Below are positions 17,623-26,691 of a DNA stretch of 64,000 nucleotides, piece after piece. The translations under genes and the position numbers were made by a program. Numbering within the stretch: position 1 is the stretch's first letter; each line of letters begins with the position of its first letter. Origin of the DNA: Salinigranum rubrum (GTDB lineage: Archaea > Halobacteriota > Halobacteria > Halobacteriales > Haloferacaceae); assembly GCF_002906575.1 (NCBI RefSeq), contig NZ_CP026310.1, positions 1-64,000 of the forward strand, in the 5' to 3' direction. The notes beneath the pieces are model-generated. The model saw only the letters and a list, made by a program, of their open reading frames with translations. It had not been told where the DNA came from and did no database searches.

Positions 17623-18213
17623 TCATTGGCTGCGATCCCCGTAGTCGGGTCGGTACGTGAGCAATACGTTGTCGGACGCGAACGTTCTGGTACTCAGCAG
17701 TTCGAGCTCGACCTCGTCGGGAAGCCCTGCGAACAGCGGTGTTCCGTCGCCGAGAACGACGGGATTCACCATCACCCGAAATTCATCGACCAGTCGGTCC
17801 GCGAGGAGCGACGCCGTCAGCTCGGAACTGCCGAAGATAGCCAGGTCGCCATCCGCTTGTTGTTTGAGCTTCGTGATTTCGTCAGGAACGTTATCGCTGA
17901 TCAGCGTCGTGTTATTCCAGTCTGCCGTCGACAGCGTCGTCGAGACCACGACCTTCGGAAGCTCGTTCATCCGTTCGGCGATGCGCGGGTCGTCCTCGGT
18001 TGCGGTCGGCCAGTAGCTCGCCATCAGCTCGTACGTGACTCGACCGAATAGAAGACAGTCGATCTCGTCGAGTTGTTCGGCGGCGAACTCGTTGAACTCG
18101 TCGTCCACGTTGTGCCAGGAGATATCGCGGTTTGGCCCTTCGAAGAACCCGTTGAGCGACGTGTTTTCGAAGGCGAACAGCGTCCGCTCCGTGGCTGGGT
18201 CAGTAGCAGTCAT
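17623..18213 (-). CDS. Dihydrofolate-reductase/RibD-C-type reductase
   Basis: The 196-residue domain starts at MTATDPATERTLFAF (ATG 18213). It shows GFFEGPNRDISWHN, LLFGRVTYELMASYWP, DLAIFGSSELTASLL and MVNPVVLGDGTPLF, the standard RibD C-terminal/DHFR-like fold. The frame is open upstream into the neighbouring gene, so an automatic call gives one 416-residue protein. The ATG at 18213 overlaps the stop of the upstream gene's original frame (ATGA), which shows that these were two genes. Confidence 0.8.
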   Translation of the reverse strand: MTATDPATERTLFAFENTSLNGFFEGPNRDISWHNVDDEFNEFAAEQLDEIDCLLFGRVTYELMASYWPTATEDDPRIAERMNELPKVVVSTTLSTADWNNTTLISDNVPDEITKLKQQADGDLAIFGSSELTASLLADRLVDEFRVMVNPVVLGDGTPLFAGLPDEVELELLSTRTFASDNVLLTYRPDYGDRSQ

Positions 18214-18873
18214 GGGTCTGGTTGGTCCGTCGACGTCGGGGTCATGTCGTATCGGAGGTGCGTGACGGTCGGTGAATCGACGACCTTCGTTATCTCGAGT
18301 GCTGCTGGTCCCCAACGCGTCGAACAGGCGTATCCCGTCGCCCAACAGCACCGGAACGAGGTGGATCTCGAGTTCGTCTAGCAGCCCCGCGTCGACGAAC
18401 TGCTGTATCGTCTGTGCGCTCCCGGCTACCGACACGTCTTCGTCGCCTGCGGCGTCAGTTGTGTGCCCGAGCGCGCGTTCGATGCCGTCTGTGACGAAGG
18501 CAAAGGTCGTTCCGCCGCCCGTGACGAGCGGCTCACGAGAGTGGTAGGTGAGGACGAATACCGGCGCTCGGAACGGTGGGTCGTCGCCCCAGTGGCCATC
18601 GAGCGGCGGATCGCACCACGGCCCGTCGTCGTTGCTGAACACCCGCCGACCCACCACGACTGCGCCGACGTCTTCGAACGTCTCCCGAACGATCTCGGAA
18701 TCGCGGTTGCGCTCGCCACCACCGAGCCCCTGCCGTTCTCGCCAGGTCGCCAGGTCGAACGCCCGCTGATGAAGCCGTTCGCCGTCGTCGCCGAGCGGTT
18801 TCTCCGGGCTGTCGTTCGGCCCGGCGACGTATCCGTCGAGCGACAGTGCAACGTCAGCGACGACGCGAGTCAC
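18210..18873 (-). pseudogene. RibD-C-type reductase, frameshifted into its neighbour
   Basis: From ATG 18873 the frame reads VVADVALSLDGYVAGPNDS, GAVVVGRRVFSNDDGPW and LLDELEIHLVPVLLGDGIRLF, a second RibD-C/DHFR-like domain. After GTSSTR (about 18295) the expected family tail is in another frame, LEITKVVDSPTVTHLRYDM, ending at a TGA (18210-18212) that overlaps the next ATG. A small deletion has moved the upstream part into the frame that runs into the downstream gene. The protein made would be a fusion with a scrambled linker. The catalytic domain itself looks complete, so activity is possible. Confidence 0.75.
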
Positions 18874-19350
18874 GTCTCAGCGCCTCCCGCGGCATGACGA
18901 TGTCTCTGCCGACTAACAGGCATTTTCATCGACGGCCACTCCGTGGGCGCACACAGTGCGAGACGCTCCTCACGACCAGGACGACTATCCAGTGGCTCGT
19001 CCACAGTACTGACGGTTCGCGATATCGACGCCACGTCTTCGACGCCCACGATTGGCTCGATGCGGTCGTTTCCGCGTCTTCGGGCTGGCCATACCTCTCC
19101 GAGATGCCCCATGAGTGCATCGCGGACGGTCACCGCTGTCGCGGTTGGGCTCCAGGCAGGCGTTGTCCGATTCACCATCGGAGACTGCGAGGAGCCGCTT
19201 GGCCCTGGCTGTTCCGCCGAGCATACACCCCACCTTTATCCCTTCCACTGTGCCGGCCGGAGTGTCTGTACGCGAGTCGAACTGAGGGACTTCGGCATAT
19301 CCGACTCGTGATTGTGTGATTGGGACTCGCTTGCACGACTGCCAGCGAGT
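18874..19350. other. Gene-poor stretch with a promoter-like element
   Basis: No convincing gene was found on either strand. Copy 5 of the recurrent element lies at 19215-19238. Frames on both strands are fragmentary and unlike any family I know. Confidence 0.4.
19215..19238 (+). promoter_or_regulatory. Recurrent promoter-like element, copy 5
   Basis: Reads CGCCGAGCATACACC followed by CCACCTTTA. No intact gene follows on the plus strand; an HTH_10 relic on the other strand lies just beyond. Confidence 0.55.
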
Positions 19351-19544
19351 TCAGCGGGCACCGGTCGCGCTGATGGCGTCGGTGAGGAGTTTGCGTTCGA
19401 CGTTGCGCAACGTCTTCGAAACGGCGACGTCCGAGATGCCGAGCGTCTCGCCCAGTGCGGCGTCGTGAACGTCGCGTCGTGCATCCGGGTCGCCTGAGTC
19501 AGTGGGCAGTCCGTCTGCCGCACGTCGAGCGAGAGGTAGTGCAT
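19351..19544 (-). pseudogene. HTH_10 regulator with a large internal deletion
   Basis: The frame from ATG 19544 begins MHYLSLDVRQTDCPLTQATR and HDATFTTPHW, a typical N-terminus of haloarchaeal HTH_10 proteins. It then joins, in a different frame, AALGETLGISDVAVSKTL and RNVERKLLTDAI, the recognition-helix end. Around 150 residues of the middle are missing. It is non-functional. Confidence 0.7.
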
Positions 19545-19644
19545 ACAGATGTAACCGATGACACGTACATTAACTCGGTCGAGTTTACCGCGTAGACTCA
19601 GAACAGGTCGCTAGTAATACTTCAAATACGGTCGGGTTCGCATG

Positions 19645-20052
19645 CTAACGAAGAGCGTCAAGAGACGTGGATTCGTGGGATGTCTCTGTGAGTGCAGTCG
19701 TAGTGGTTATAAACAACCGCACGTGCAGCAGGTGGTTGGTGTCAGGATCGCCGGCGGCGTACAGCCAGCACTGCTGGCCATTGATCCGAATCACCGTCTC
19801 GTCAACCGCGACCTGATTCGGACTTCGCCCGTCTGTAAGCTGTGACTCGGCCTTCTGGACCCAGTCGTGGACAGCCTTGTGCGAACGCTCGACACCCTGG
19901 GACTCGATGAGTGAGATGGTATTCGACAACGACAGCCCCGCGAGATGTGACTGAATACCGAGCTTCATCGCTGGCTCGGGTGCCTGCTCTCGCTCCACAA
20001 AATCCAAATCAATCCAGTCTGTATTCCCGGTGAGGCGGGCGATTTCTGCCAT
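19645..20052 (-). mobile_element. IS6-family transposase, 3' truncated
   Basis: From ATG 20052 the product reads MAEIARLTGNTDWIDLDFVE, KLGIQSHLAGLSLSNTISL, VHDWVQKAE and VAVDETVIRINGQQCWLYAA. This is the N-terminal DNA-binding part and first catalytic Asp (of DDE) of haloarchaeal IS6 transposases. After LHVRLF the sequence departs from the family and closes within ~20 codons, so the second Asp and the Glu are missing. I could not identify terminal inverted repeats. Confidence 0.8.
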
Positions 20053-20199
20053 AGACCAGCAAGAAATCATCCCGCCTCACTCTTCATCCTTAACTAAACA
20101 GGACCGTCATGAGCGATCCACTCGATCAGGTTCGGTGTCTCGTGGGGTCGAAAAACCGCGTACGAGTGCTTGAATACGTGTGAGGGAATCCGGTATCGA

Positions 20200-20967
20200 T
20201 CACCGGTTCGCGACTATCGAAGGCTGCATCTCCCCGTCATCCATCAACCCAGAGGTCGCGAACAGTCGTTCCAGTGCCCACGCTTCTGCCCGACGCAGGC
20301 GATATCGGAGCGTCGAGAGTGGGAGGTCAAGCTCCGTCGAGATCTCGTCCAGCACCGACTGTCGGGGTGTCTCGTAGTATCCCATTTGGAACGCCGTCTC
20401 CAGCGCCTGCCGTTGTTCGAACGGGAGTTCGGTGACGGAGGACTCTTGTCGTCTCCACTGGTCCGGGTCACCGATACGCTCTACGTCGACCGAAACGCCG
20501 TCCGGGAGTTCTTCATCAAGGAGATCACCGAATCCGCGCATGTCAGTATCGTTCGGCGCAAGTATCCGGTATCTGTACACGGCCCCCCGCTGTTCCGCGT
20601 CGAAGACGAGACCGGTCCCAAAATGCGAAAGCGCGAGGAACGTCACCGAGTGGCAATAACTGAGGTCGGAGACGTATTTGTAGATCACCCGTGCAGTCGG
20701 GTCGGATTCGAGCACCTGGTACTCGAATTCCGCGTCGCACGCGGGGTGAGGGAACGTGCAGTCGTTACAGATGTCCGGATTGAGATAAACCTCCTCGAGG
20801 GCATCCAGCGCCTCCGCTGGTCCAGACAGTCGGACGATTCGCCATCCCCCCTCCGGTGAGGCCGAGATGTCGAGCGACTTCGCGACCATCTCGGGATGCT
20901 CGATACACACGTCCATCACTGGATGCACCCCCACCTCGTACTCGAGACGTAGCACGTATTCGCGCAT
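20200..20967 (-). CDS. HTH_10 transcriptional regulator with a Cys-containing sensor domain
   Basis: The 255-residue protein starts [19 protein letters not shown]. This ATG at 20967 is preferred because a TATA-like GTTTATCCC lies ~25 bp upstream. The central part has [12 protein letters not shown], a four-residue-spaced cysteine cluster that could bind a metal or sense redox. The C-terminus has HTH_10: [35 protein letters not shown] and [18 protein letters not shown]. It is divergent from ilvD with about 100 bp between starts, so it may regulate ilvD (inference). Confidence 0.85.
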   Translation of the reverse strand: MREYVLRLEYEVGVHPVMDVCIEHPEMVAKSLDISASPEGGWRIVRLSGPAEALDALEEVYLNPDICNDCTFPHPACDAEFEYQVLESDPTARVIYKYVSDLSYCHSVTFLALSHFGTGLVFDAEQRGAVYRYRILAPNDTDMRGFGDLLDEELPDGVSVDVERIGDPDQWRRQESSVTELPFEQRQALETAFQMGYYETPRQSVLDEISTELDLPLSTLRYRLRRAEAWALERLFATSGLMDDGEMQPSIVANR

Positions 20968-21067
20968 ACAGTACATGCCGTTTCGGAGGGATAAACTACA
21001 TTCGCCGGTGCGGCGGGTTGTAATAGTGCAACTCAAGGATTTTTCCCCGTTCCACAGTTGCGTCTGT

Positions 21068-22786
21068 ATGGTTAACGAACCAGACCCGAAATCAGACGAA
21101 CTCCGGAGTGCGGAGGTGACCGTCGGCCCACGAAGTGCCCCTGCCCGGGCGTACTTCAGGGCGATGGGCTACGATGACGAGGACTTCGCCGCCCCACTCG
21201 TCGGTATCGCGAATCCTGCAGCCGACCTCACGCCATGCAACGTCCACTTGACTGGTCTCGCTGACGCGGCGTTCGACCGGATAAATACAGTCGGCGGAAT
21301 GCCGGTTCGGTTCGGAACGATCACGGTGAGCGACGGTATCTCGATGGGGACCGAGGGGATGAAGGCGTCCCTGGTGAGCCGAGAGCACATCGCCAACAGC
21401 GTCGAGCTGGTGTCGTTCGCCGAGCGACTGGACGGGCTGGTTACCCTCGCTGGCTGTGATAAGAGCTTGCCGGGAATGATGATGGCTGCCGTCCGGACGG
21501 ATCTTCCGACCGTCTTCTGCTACGGAGGGACGGTCCGTCCCGGTAACTACCGTGGGCAGGACGTCACGATCCAGGATGTGTTCGAAGGTGTTGGTGCCCA
21601 CGCGAGTGGTGAGCTCTCTGAGGCCGACCTCAACGAACTCGAACGGAGCGCATGTCCCGGACCGGGTGCCTGTGCCGGCATGTTTAGCGCGAATACGATG
21701 GCTGCGCTGAGTGAGGCGCTCGGATTAGCACCGCTTGGCTCGGCGACGGCACCCGCCGAATCAGCTGAACGACTGGCTCAGGTTCGTGACGCTGGCGAGT
21801 TGGTCGTCGACTGCATCGAGAACGACCGTCGTCCGAGCGAGGTTCTCTCACGCCAGTCGTTCAAGAATGCGATTCGGCTGCAGGTCGCAATCGGTGGGAG
21901 TACCAATGGCGTGCTCCATCTCATTGCGATCGCCAGAGAGGCTGGCATTGAACTCACACTTGAGGATTTCGATCGGATTTCCGATCGAATCCCACACATC
22001 TGTAATCTCCGCCCTGGCGGCGAGTATACGATGTCGGACCTCCACGAGCAGGGGGGTGTCCCTATCGTTATTCGTCGACTCCTCGAAGCGGGACTCTTCG
22101 ACGGAGACGTGATGACAGTTACCGGCCGGACGATCGAAACCGACCTACGTCGCCTCGATCTGCCTCCAGATGAGGATGTCGACGACCCGGTCGTGCGGCC
22201 TATCGGTGATCCCATTCACGACCGCGGTGCACTCGTCGTTCTGACGGGGAACCTCGCCCCTGGTGGGGCGGTGTTGAAGATTACCGGGAGTGAGGCGTTT
22301 CGGCATGAGGGGACAGCCAGAGTCTTCGAAGGAGAAGAGCCGGCGATGGAGTGGGTTCAGGCCGGTAAGCTGGAGAGCGGTGACGTCATCGTCGTGAGAA
22401 ACGAAGGACCACGAGGTGGGCCAGGCATGCGTGAGATGCTTGGTATAACCTCGGCTGTTGTGGGACAAGGACACGAAGAGGACGTTGTGCTCGTCACTGA
22501 TGGCCGGTTCTCGGGCGCAACACGCGGGCCGATGATCGGGCACGTCTCACCGGAAGCCGCCGTTGGGGGACCGATCGCGGCCATCGAGAGCGGAGACACG
22601 GTTCGTGTCGATATTCCCAACCGAACACTTGGCGTCGACTTGAGCGCGAGCGAACTCGAAGAGCGACTCTCAAGATGGCATCCTCCACAAGCCGCGTATA
22701 CCGCAGGGGTTCTCGGAATGTATGCGACGCTGTTCGAGTCAGCCTCGAACGGAGCGATTACAAATCCGGGGCTAACAAAGAAGTAG
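21068..22786 (+). CDS. ilvD: Dihydroxy-acid dehydratase
   Basis: IlvD dehydrates 2,3-dihydroxy-isovalerate and -methylvalerate in valine, leucine and isoleucine synthesis, using an Fe-S cluster. The 572-residue product has normal length. Cluster ligands are seen at Cys57 (TPCNVHL), Cys130 ([14 protein letters not shown]) and Cys202 ([16 protein letters not shown]), with the C-terminal [12 protein letters not shown] active-site loop. The start is the ATG at 21068, since upstream in-frame codons overlap the divergent regulator. A small conserved gene starts 3 bp after the stop. No other branched-chain genes are nearby. Confidence 0.95.
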   Translation: MVNEPDPKSDELRSAEVTVGPRSAPARAYFRAMGYDDEDFAAPLVGIANPAADLTPCNVHLTGLADAAFDRINTVGGMPVRFGTITVSDGISMGTEGMKASLVSREHIANSVELVSFAERLDGLVTLAGCDKSLPGMMMAAVRTDLPTVFCYGGTVRPGNYRGQDVTIQDVFEGVGAHASGELSEADLNELERSACPGPGACAGMFSANTMAALSEALGLAPLGSATAPAESAERLAQVRDAGELVVDCIENDRRPSEVLSRQSFKNAIRLQVAIGGSTNGVLHLIAIAREAGIELTLEDFDRISDRIPHICNLRPGGEYTMSDLHEQGGVPIVIRRLLEAGLFDGDVMTVTGRTIETDLRRLDLPPDEDVDDPVVRPIGDPIHDRGALVVLTGNLAPGGAVLKITGSEAFRHEGTARVFEGEEPAMEWVQAGKLESGDVIVVRNEGPRGGPGMREMLGITSAVVGQGHEEDVVLVTDGRFSGATRGPMIGHVSPEAAVGGPIAAIESGDTVRVDIPNRTLGVDLSASELEERLSRWHPPQAAYTAGVLGMYATLFESASNGAITNPGLTKK

Positions 22787-22789
22787 CGT

Positions 22790-23137
22790 ATGTCTGAAGA
22801 GATATCACTCGACGGACGGACGCTCGTTGGAGTCGCTAATGATGACGACGGAGAAGTCAGTGGAGATACCCGTTTCCAGTTCATGCAGAACGGCGAGCAA
22901 ATATACGCACGGTATTCAGGAGGCGTTATTCTTGATGGTCACTTAGTGGGGACATTCGATGGGCGTCACTGGGACGTCCGATACGTACAAATCAACGAGA
23001 GCGGAGACACAGCCACTGGCCACTCCTGTGGGGTTGTCTCACGACTTGATGACGGACGAGTAAGAGTCGAAGACGAGTGGGAGTGGGAATCGAAACCAGG
23101 ATCCGGTAAGAGTGTCCTTCAAGAACCCGAAAAGTAG
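22790..23137 (+). CDS. Conserved small protein, often mislabelled N-acetylglutamate synthase
   Basis: The 115-residue protein has the pattern of a widespread family of ~110 residues: DGRTLVGVANDDDGEVSGDT, IYARYSGGVILDGHLVGTF, INESGDTATGHSCGV and VEDEWEWESKPGSGKSVLQE. Databases often call this family 'n-acetylglutamate synthase', but no GNAT or amino-acid-kinase domain is present and the function is unknown. It begins 3 bp after ilvD and is probably co-transcribed. Confidence 0.75.
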   Translation: MSEEISLDGRTLVGVANDDDGEVSGDTRFQFMQNGEQIYARYSGGVILDGHLVGTFDGRHWDVRYVQINESGDTATGHSCGVVSRLDDGRVRVEDEWEWESKPGSGKSVLQEPEK

Positions 23138-24318
23138 ACACGAGCAGGTGGAGATCCACCAGTCGGAAGGAGGACGAAATGTGGCGGATTCATCCAAGTG
23201 GTGACGCGGAGGCCCCTTCCTCACCGAGCGAGAAAAGCGAGTGAGTACGGAGGGGTGGAAGCGCGTTCGTTTCGAGAGCGGACGCTTATAGCGACGAAGT
23301 CCGTCACTGAATTCGCTGGTAAACAATACCGCAATGTTCTAAACTCGCCGCGACAGCGCGCTCATGACCTCGAGCGCGTCAGTGACGATACGGAGGAGCA
23401 TCTCGGGGCTACATTGAAAACACGCACTCATGAATCGCGACGACTCAGCCGACGTCAGGTCCGATCGGTCATCCATGGGTTGTGTTGATCGAGGAACTGT
23501 GGCCGGCGGATTGGACCACCGGTCATGAAATCCAGTCGGATACGATGTTCGATCGGATCGATGGCAGGCGGTTCATCGTCGACGTTGTAGCAATGCTGCT
23601 GGTCAGTCTTCGCGAGCGCCCTCCCGGGCACGAGCGAGAGCGTGCCATAGGGAGGCTACCCAACCAGCACCGCGCGGCGTCTCATCGAGCGCAGCGAGGT
23701 GAGGCTTGTCGCACGAACGGAGTGAGTGCGACAGCGACCCGCCCGGAGCGAGCGGCCAGCTTTAAGCCGTTTCTCGTGTCCGGCCCGGACTGCGGGTCCG
23801 TGTCCAGGGCGACGGTCGTGAGCACGGCGAGTCACACCATGACTCGCCGCGCGGAACGACCCAACGCGCTGGCACGCGAAAGCCCGCGAGGGGCGCAACC
23901 GAAAACGCGCTTCATGCTGGCGTCGAGACCAGATTCACTTGAGCCCGGAACGCGGTCGAGTGACGAAGGAACGAGACCGCGACAGCCCGGTATGGTCGGT
24001 CGCGAGCGAAGCGAGGCGCGACCGCAGAGAGCGCCTCGGTAGCGAACGGTGACTGGAGGGAACCGTGAGCAAGCGGAGGGCGGCAGCGGCGAGCGGGGCG
24101 TGCCGTAACGAATCACTGGTCAAACGGCTACGTCGCTCGGCGAAGCAGCTGACCTCCTAGTGGACTTAGAAAGGGCGAGGCCGTCTCGTCACCGGGAGAC
24201 GTCGTCTCCCGAGCTAACGGGCGGTGTCGCCGCCCGTGAACGGCCGAGGGCTTTCAGGAGTCGTCGGCACTGGATACTCGGCGTAGCAGATCGTGGATGG
24301 CGGTCGCTCGGAGGCCGG
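23138..24318. other. Gene-free, hairpin-rich GC region
   Basis: No protein-coding frame looks real here. Between 23.6 and 24.25 kb I find hairpins at 23627-23646 (arms GGCACG), 23707-23733 (TGTCGCAC), 23825-23849 (CGGCGAGTCA), 23951-23981 (CGCGGTC), 23997-24024 (CGGTCGCG), 24193-24211 (CGGGAGACG) and 24218-24236 (CGGGCGG). Several loops are purine-rich and share a GAGCGAAGCGAG-like look. It may be a structured RNA, a relic of a mobile element, or a regulatory/nucleoid site. Confidence 0.6.
24177..24245. other. Three-helix RNA-like fold candidate
   Basis: An outer pair GGCCGT (24177-24182) with ACGGCC (24240-24245) encloses two perfect stem-loops at 24193-24211 and 24218-24236. Together they make a possible three-way junction. 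The strand of any transcript is not known. I could not match it to a known RNA family. Confidence 0.4.
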
Positions 24319-24888
24319 TTACTCTTCGAGGCGCTGGAGCAATTGCGCGACGTAGGGACTGTTCTCCCAGCTCCGATGTGGGCTGATGGTCGTAATCAGC
24401 GTTCGAGCCGCCTCGTGACTCAGATACCCGTTCCGAGCGTAGTCCACGATGAGCCGCGGGGTCGGGACGATTCGTGGGCCCTGTAGCACGGCGTGAATCA
24501 GCGGGAAGTTCGTCCCACCGAACTCGTCGGTGAGAAATCCGCCGACGGCGAGCGCGTTCGCGAGGACGATCCCGTCGGTTTCGCCGTCGTCGAGGCCGAA
24601 CGTCGGCCGGGAGTCCGGCGTCTCTTCGCGCTCGTAGGGATTCTCGACTGTGTAGTGGTTACGGGCTGCGAGGACATTGTTCGCAGCTGCGGCGTGGATA
24701 TCCTGATACTGCGTGATGTCGCGGAGCTCTGTAACGACTTCCGACGGCACGAACACGTCACACGAGGTGAGCAGGTACTTGAACGGGTCCGGAACGTCGG
24801 GCCCGACCGTTGCATCTGCACGGGGCACGGCGAGACTGACGAGCGCGCTGGTGTCGACGACGACCGTTCGCAGTCGCTGGCCGCTCAT
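24319..24888 (-). CDS. PIN-domain toxin (VapC-like)
   Basis: The 189-residue protein opens with the PIN strand RTVVVDTSALVSLAVP (first Asp). It then has a conserved Glu in VPSEVVTELRDI and the acidic cluster GLDDGETDGIVLANAL plus FLTDEFG. These are the metal-binding positions of PIN ribonucleases. It overlaps the antitoxin-like gene by 4 bp, in the order antitoxin-toxin. It is somewhat longer than classical VapC (~135 residues), having a C-terminal extension of ~50 residues. The substrate RNA is unknown. Confidence 0.85.
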   Translation of the reverse strand: MSGQRLRTVVVDTSALVSLAVPRADATVGPDVPDPFKYLLTSCDVFVPSEVVTELRDITQYQDIHAAAANNVLAARNHYTVENPYEREETPDSRPTFGLDDGETDGIVLANALAVGGFLTDEFGGTNFPLIHAVLQGPRIVPTPRLIVDYARNGYLSHEAARTLITTISPHRSWENSPYVAQLLQRLEE

Positions 24889-25250
24889 CGATCGTCGTCA
24901 CCGGTCTCGACCGCTGTCGCGTCGTCATCGTAGACGTCGACGTCGTCGGGGGGAGCGAGATCGAGTGGTTCGTCCTCGAGGTCCGCTTTGAGAAGACGGA
25001 GGCGCTGGGCCGTCTCGGCGCCGACCAACTGCTTGACCGTCTCGAACTCGAGCTGGCCGTCGTAGTACTTCGTCGCGACGAGTTCCTGAAACGTCTCGCT
25101 GTCGGCAGTGTCTTCGATGTACTCGCGAATCGCCTCGACAAGCAGATCCGTCCGATCCTTGTCGAAGAGATCCGCGATCGCGTCCAGCCGGTCGACGAGA
25201 TACTCCGGGGACTGGAAGTGAACCCGCCGCGGCTCGTCGCGTGCGCTCAT
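24885..25250 (-). CDS. Ribbon-helix-helix antitoxin (VapB-like)
   Basis: The 121-residue protein has an N-terminal ribbon-helix-helix: RRVHFQSPEYLVDRLDAIAD, then KDRTDLLVEAIREYI. An acidic tail (DDVDVYDDDATAVETGDDD) may wrap the toxin. The stop overlaps the toxin ATG. A perfect inverted repeat lies immediately upstream of its start, as expected for an autoregulated antitoxin. Confidence 0.85.
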   Translation of the reverse strand: MSARDEPRRVHFQSPEYLVDRLDAIADLFDKDRTDLLVEAIREYIEDTADSETFQELVATKYYDGQLEFETVKQLVGAETAQRLRLLKADLEDEPLDLAPPDDVDVYDDDATAVETGDDDR

Positions 25251-25251
25251 T

Positions 25252-25274
25252 CTATGTGCAAGTTATGCACATAG
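25252..25274. promoter_or_regulatory. Antitoxin operator
   Basis: A perfect inverted repeat with 9-bp arms CTATGTGCA and a 5-nt spacer starts 2 bp upstream of the antitoxin ATG. Two additional TGCACA half-sites follow at about 25295-25312. The position fits autorepression by the RHH protein. Confidence 0.75.
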
Positions 25275-25348
25275 TCTCATAACGGTTTCGGCGTATGCAC
25301 AGAGCTTGCACATCAGGGTGCCTGAAACAGGACACCCTCACGCCCGTC

Positions 25349-25660
25349 TCAGCCGTCGCCCTGTGTGTTCAGTTCGTCGAGGAACTGGCCAGCGGTCGTC
25401 CCGATACGAACGCCGTCGGTGTTGGACATTTCGAGGGTATGGGTGGCGGTCCGGAACGGAGTGCCATCGACAAGGACTCGATGAATGACGGTGCGGACAG
25501 GGCCAGTCCCATACCTGTCGACGACAGTCGCCATGAGCTCGTCGAGATTCCCATCTTGGTGATCTTCCCGGGGATGCTGGGCGCGCTCGAACACAAGTTC
25601 CACCACGTCGTCTACTGACGCGTGCTCTGGATTCTCGGTACGTTCACGAACGTCGAACAC
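25349..25660 (-). CDS. Small hypothetical protein
   Basis: A 103-residue acidic protein (MFDVRERTENPEHASVDDVV...) without membrane segments. It has a helical N-terminal half and a DRYGTGPVRTVIHRVL-like middle. I recognise no domain. It starts 18 bp after the TumE-like gene on the same strand and has haloarchaeal codon use, so it is probably part of that transcript. Confidence 0.55.
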   Translation of the reverse strand: MFDVRERTENPEHASVDDVVELVFERAQHPREDHQDGNLDELMATVVDRYGTGPVRTVIHRVLVDGTPFRTATHTLEMSNTDGVRIGTTAGQFLDELNTQGDG

Positions 25661-25678
25661 TCCACACGAGATGTGACC

Positions 25679-26113
25679 TTAGTCGCTCCAGAGGGCCGTG
25701 ACCCGGTCTTCGATCTCGTCGAGGACGAGAGTCACGACGTCACGATGGTCGTCCGACCACGATGCGTCCTCGCCGGGCGTCGGGGCGGTGGACGGGGGAT
25801 GGAAATGGTCCCGTGTATTGTGCGGATTCGGGTGCCGGTCCCACCGGCACTCCCAGTCGTGGGTCGCGTGCTGCTCTCGATAGTGGATTTTGAAGTCGTC
25901 GTTCGTGTACCAACGGATCGTCAACTGCGCCTCGTCGACGGCTGCCGGGTAGTACGACGGGGCAAAGACGACGTGGAGTGCTAGATGGCCGCCGGCGTCC
26001 GTGACGGTCGCTCGGGAGACCTGCCTCGTCGCTTGAAGTCGCGTCTGGAGGAACTCGAGGATTGGACGATCGATGGGGGCAGGGCTCCCGCCATCGCCTG
26101 TCGGTGGCACCAT
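25679..26113 (-). CDS. TumE-family toxin (DUF6516-like)
   Basis: The 144-residue protein has the conserved core LTIRWYTNDDFKIHYREQH followed by WECRWDRHPNPHNTRDHFHP, a His/Asp/Arg-rich segment that resembles the TumE toxin family. Haloarchaeal members sit next to a winged-helix partner, as here (8 bp spacing). TumE proteins are toxins of TumE/TumA modules; the exact target is not settled. The assignment is from remembered family features. Confidence 0.7.
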   Translation of the reverse strand: MVPPTGDGGSPAPIDRPILEFLQTRLQATRQVSRATVTDAGGHLALHVVFAPSYYPAAVDEAQLTIRWYTNDDFKIHYREQHATHDWECRWDRHPNPHNTRDHFHPPSTAPTPGEDASWSDDHRDVVTLVLDEIEDRVTALWSD

Positions 26114-26121
26114 CGAGCGGG

Positions 26122-26655
26122 CTACCCGGACGCCTGCTCGCGCTCGCCACCCGTGCGTTGCTGGCGCGCGCGTTCGTACCGGTCCCGCTCCTCGCGGGCG
26201 GTCGCCCAGTCGCCGAGGTCGCTGTACACGTCGTCGATGGTCCGCTTGTCGCTGTCCTCCGCAACGGCGACGGCGTCGACGGCGGCCGGTGACGCGGCGT
26301 CGTACGTCGTCTCGTACTCGGTGATGCGCGTCGTCAGCTCACGAACGCGATCCTGCAGGCCCTCGACGGAATGGTCGGCTGCGAGCTGGTTGATGCGTCG
26401 CCACTCAAAATACGCGTCATTCCGTTCGTAGGTGGCCGGATGGCCATCGTGTCTGGTGACGATTCCCAAATCGTCGAACCAGCCAAGATACTTCCGGGCG
26501 GTCTTGGGGTCACAGTCGGCGCTGTCGGCGACTGCGCTCGCCGTTGTCGGCTCGCGGGTTTGCAGGATGGTGCCGTAGATGCGTTGTTCGACGTCATCGC
26601 TGCTGAACGCATCCTCGAAGGAAGGCGGCTCATCGGTGGCGTCTGTCTCGGACAT
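26122..26655 (-). CDS. Winged-helix partner of the TumE-like toxin (TumA-like, DUF7342-type)
   Basis: The 177-residue protein has an HTH at residues ~25-80: ILQTREPTTASAVADSADC, then TARKYLGWFDDLGIVTRHD. A coiled-coil region VEGLQDRVRELTTRITEYE and a charged C-terminal tail follow. It is the upstream gene of the pair, as expected for an antitoxin-regulator. A TATA-like AACTATA lies ~25 bp upstream and an inverted repeat sits beside it. Confidence 0.72.
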   Translation of the reverse strand: MSETDATDEPPSFEDAFSSDDVEQRIYGTILQTREPTTASAVADSADCDPKTARKYLGWFDDLGIVTRHDGHPATYERNDAYFEWRRINQLAADHSVEGLQDRVRELTTRITEYETTYDAASPAAVDAVAVAEDSDKRTIDDVYSDLGDWATAREERDRYERARQQRTGGEREQASG

Positions 26656-26691
26656 ACTCGGGATTACAGGGTGAAGGATATAGTTCTTACT

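Noticed and set aside
17623-18873. A natural 416-residue bifunctional RibD-type enzyme
   Set aside because: The original C-terminus of the first domain is visible in another frame and its stop overlaps the second gene's ATG, so two genes were fused by a frameshift.
18870-19178. Possible minus-strand gene upstream of the RibD pair
   Set aside because: All frames are compositionally poor and change character along their length; no family could be recognised.
23138-24318. tRNA or rRNA genes in the structured region
   Set aside because: No tRNA T-loop/anticodon arrangement or rRNA signature could be recognised anywhere in the window by eye; a tRNA search program would settle this.
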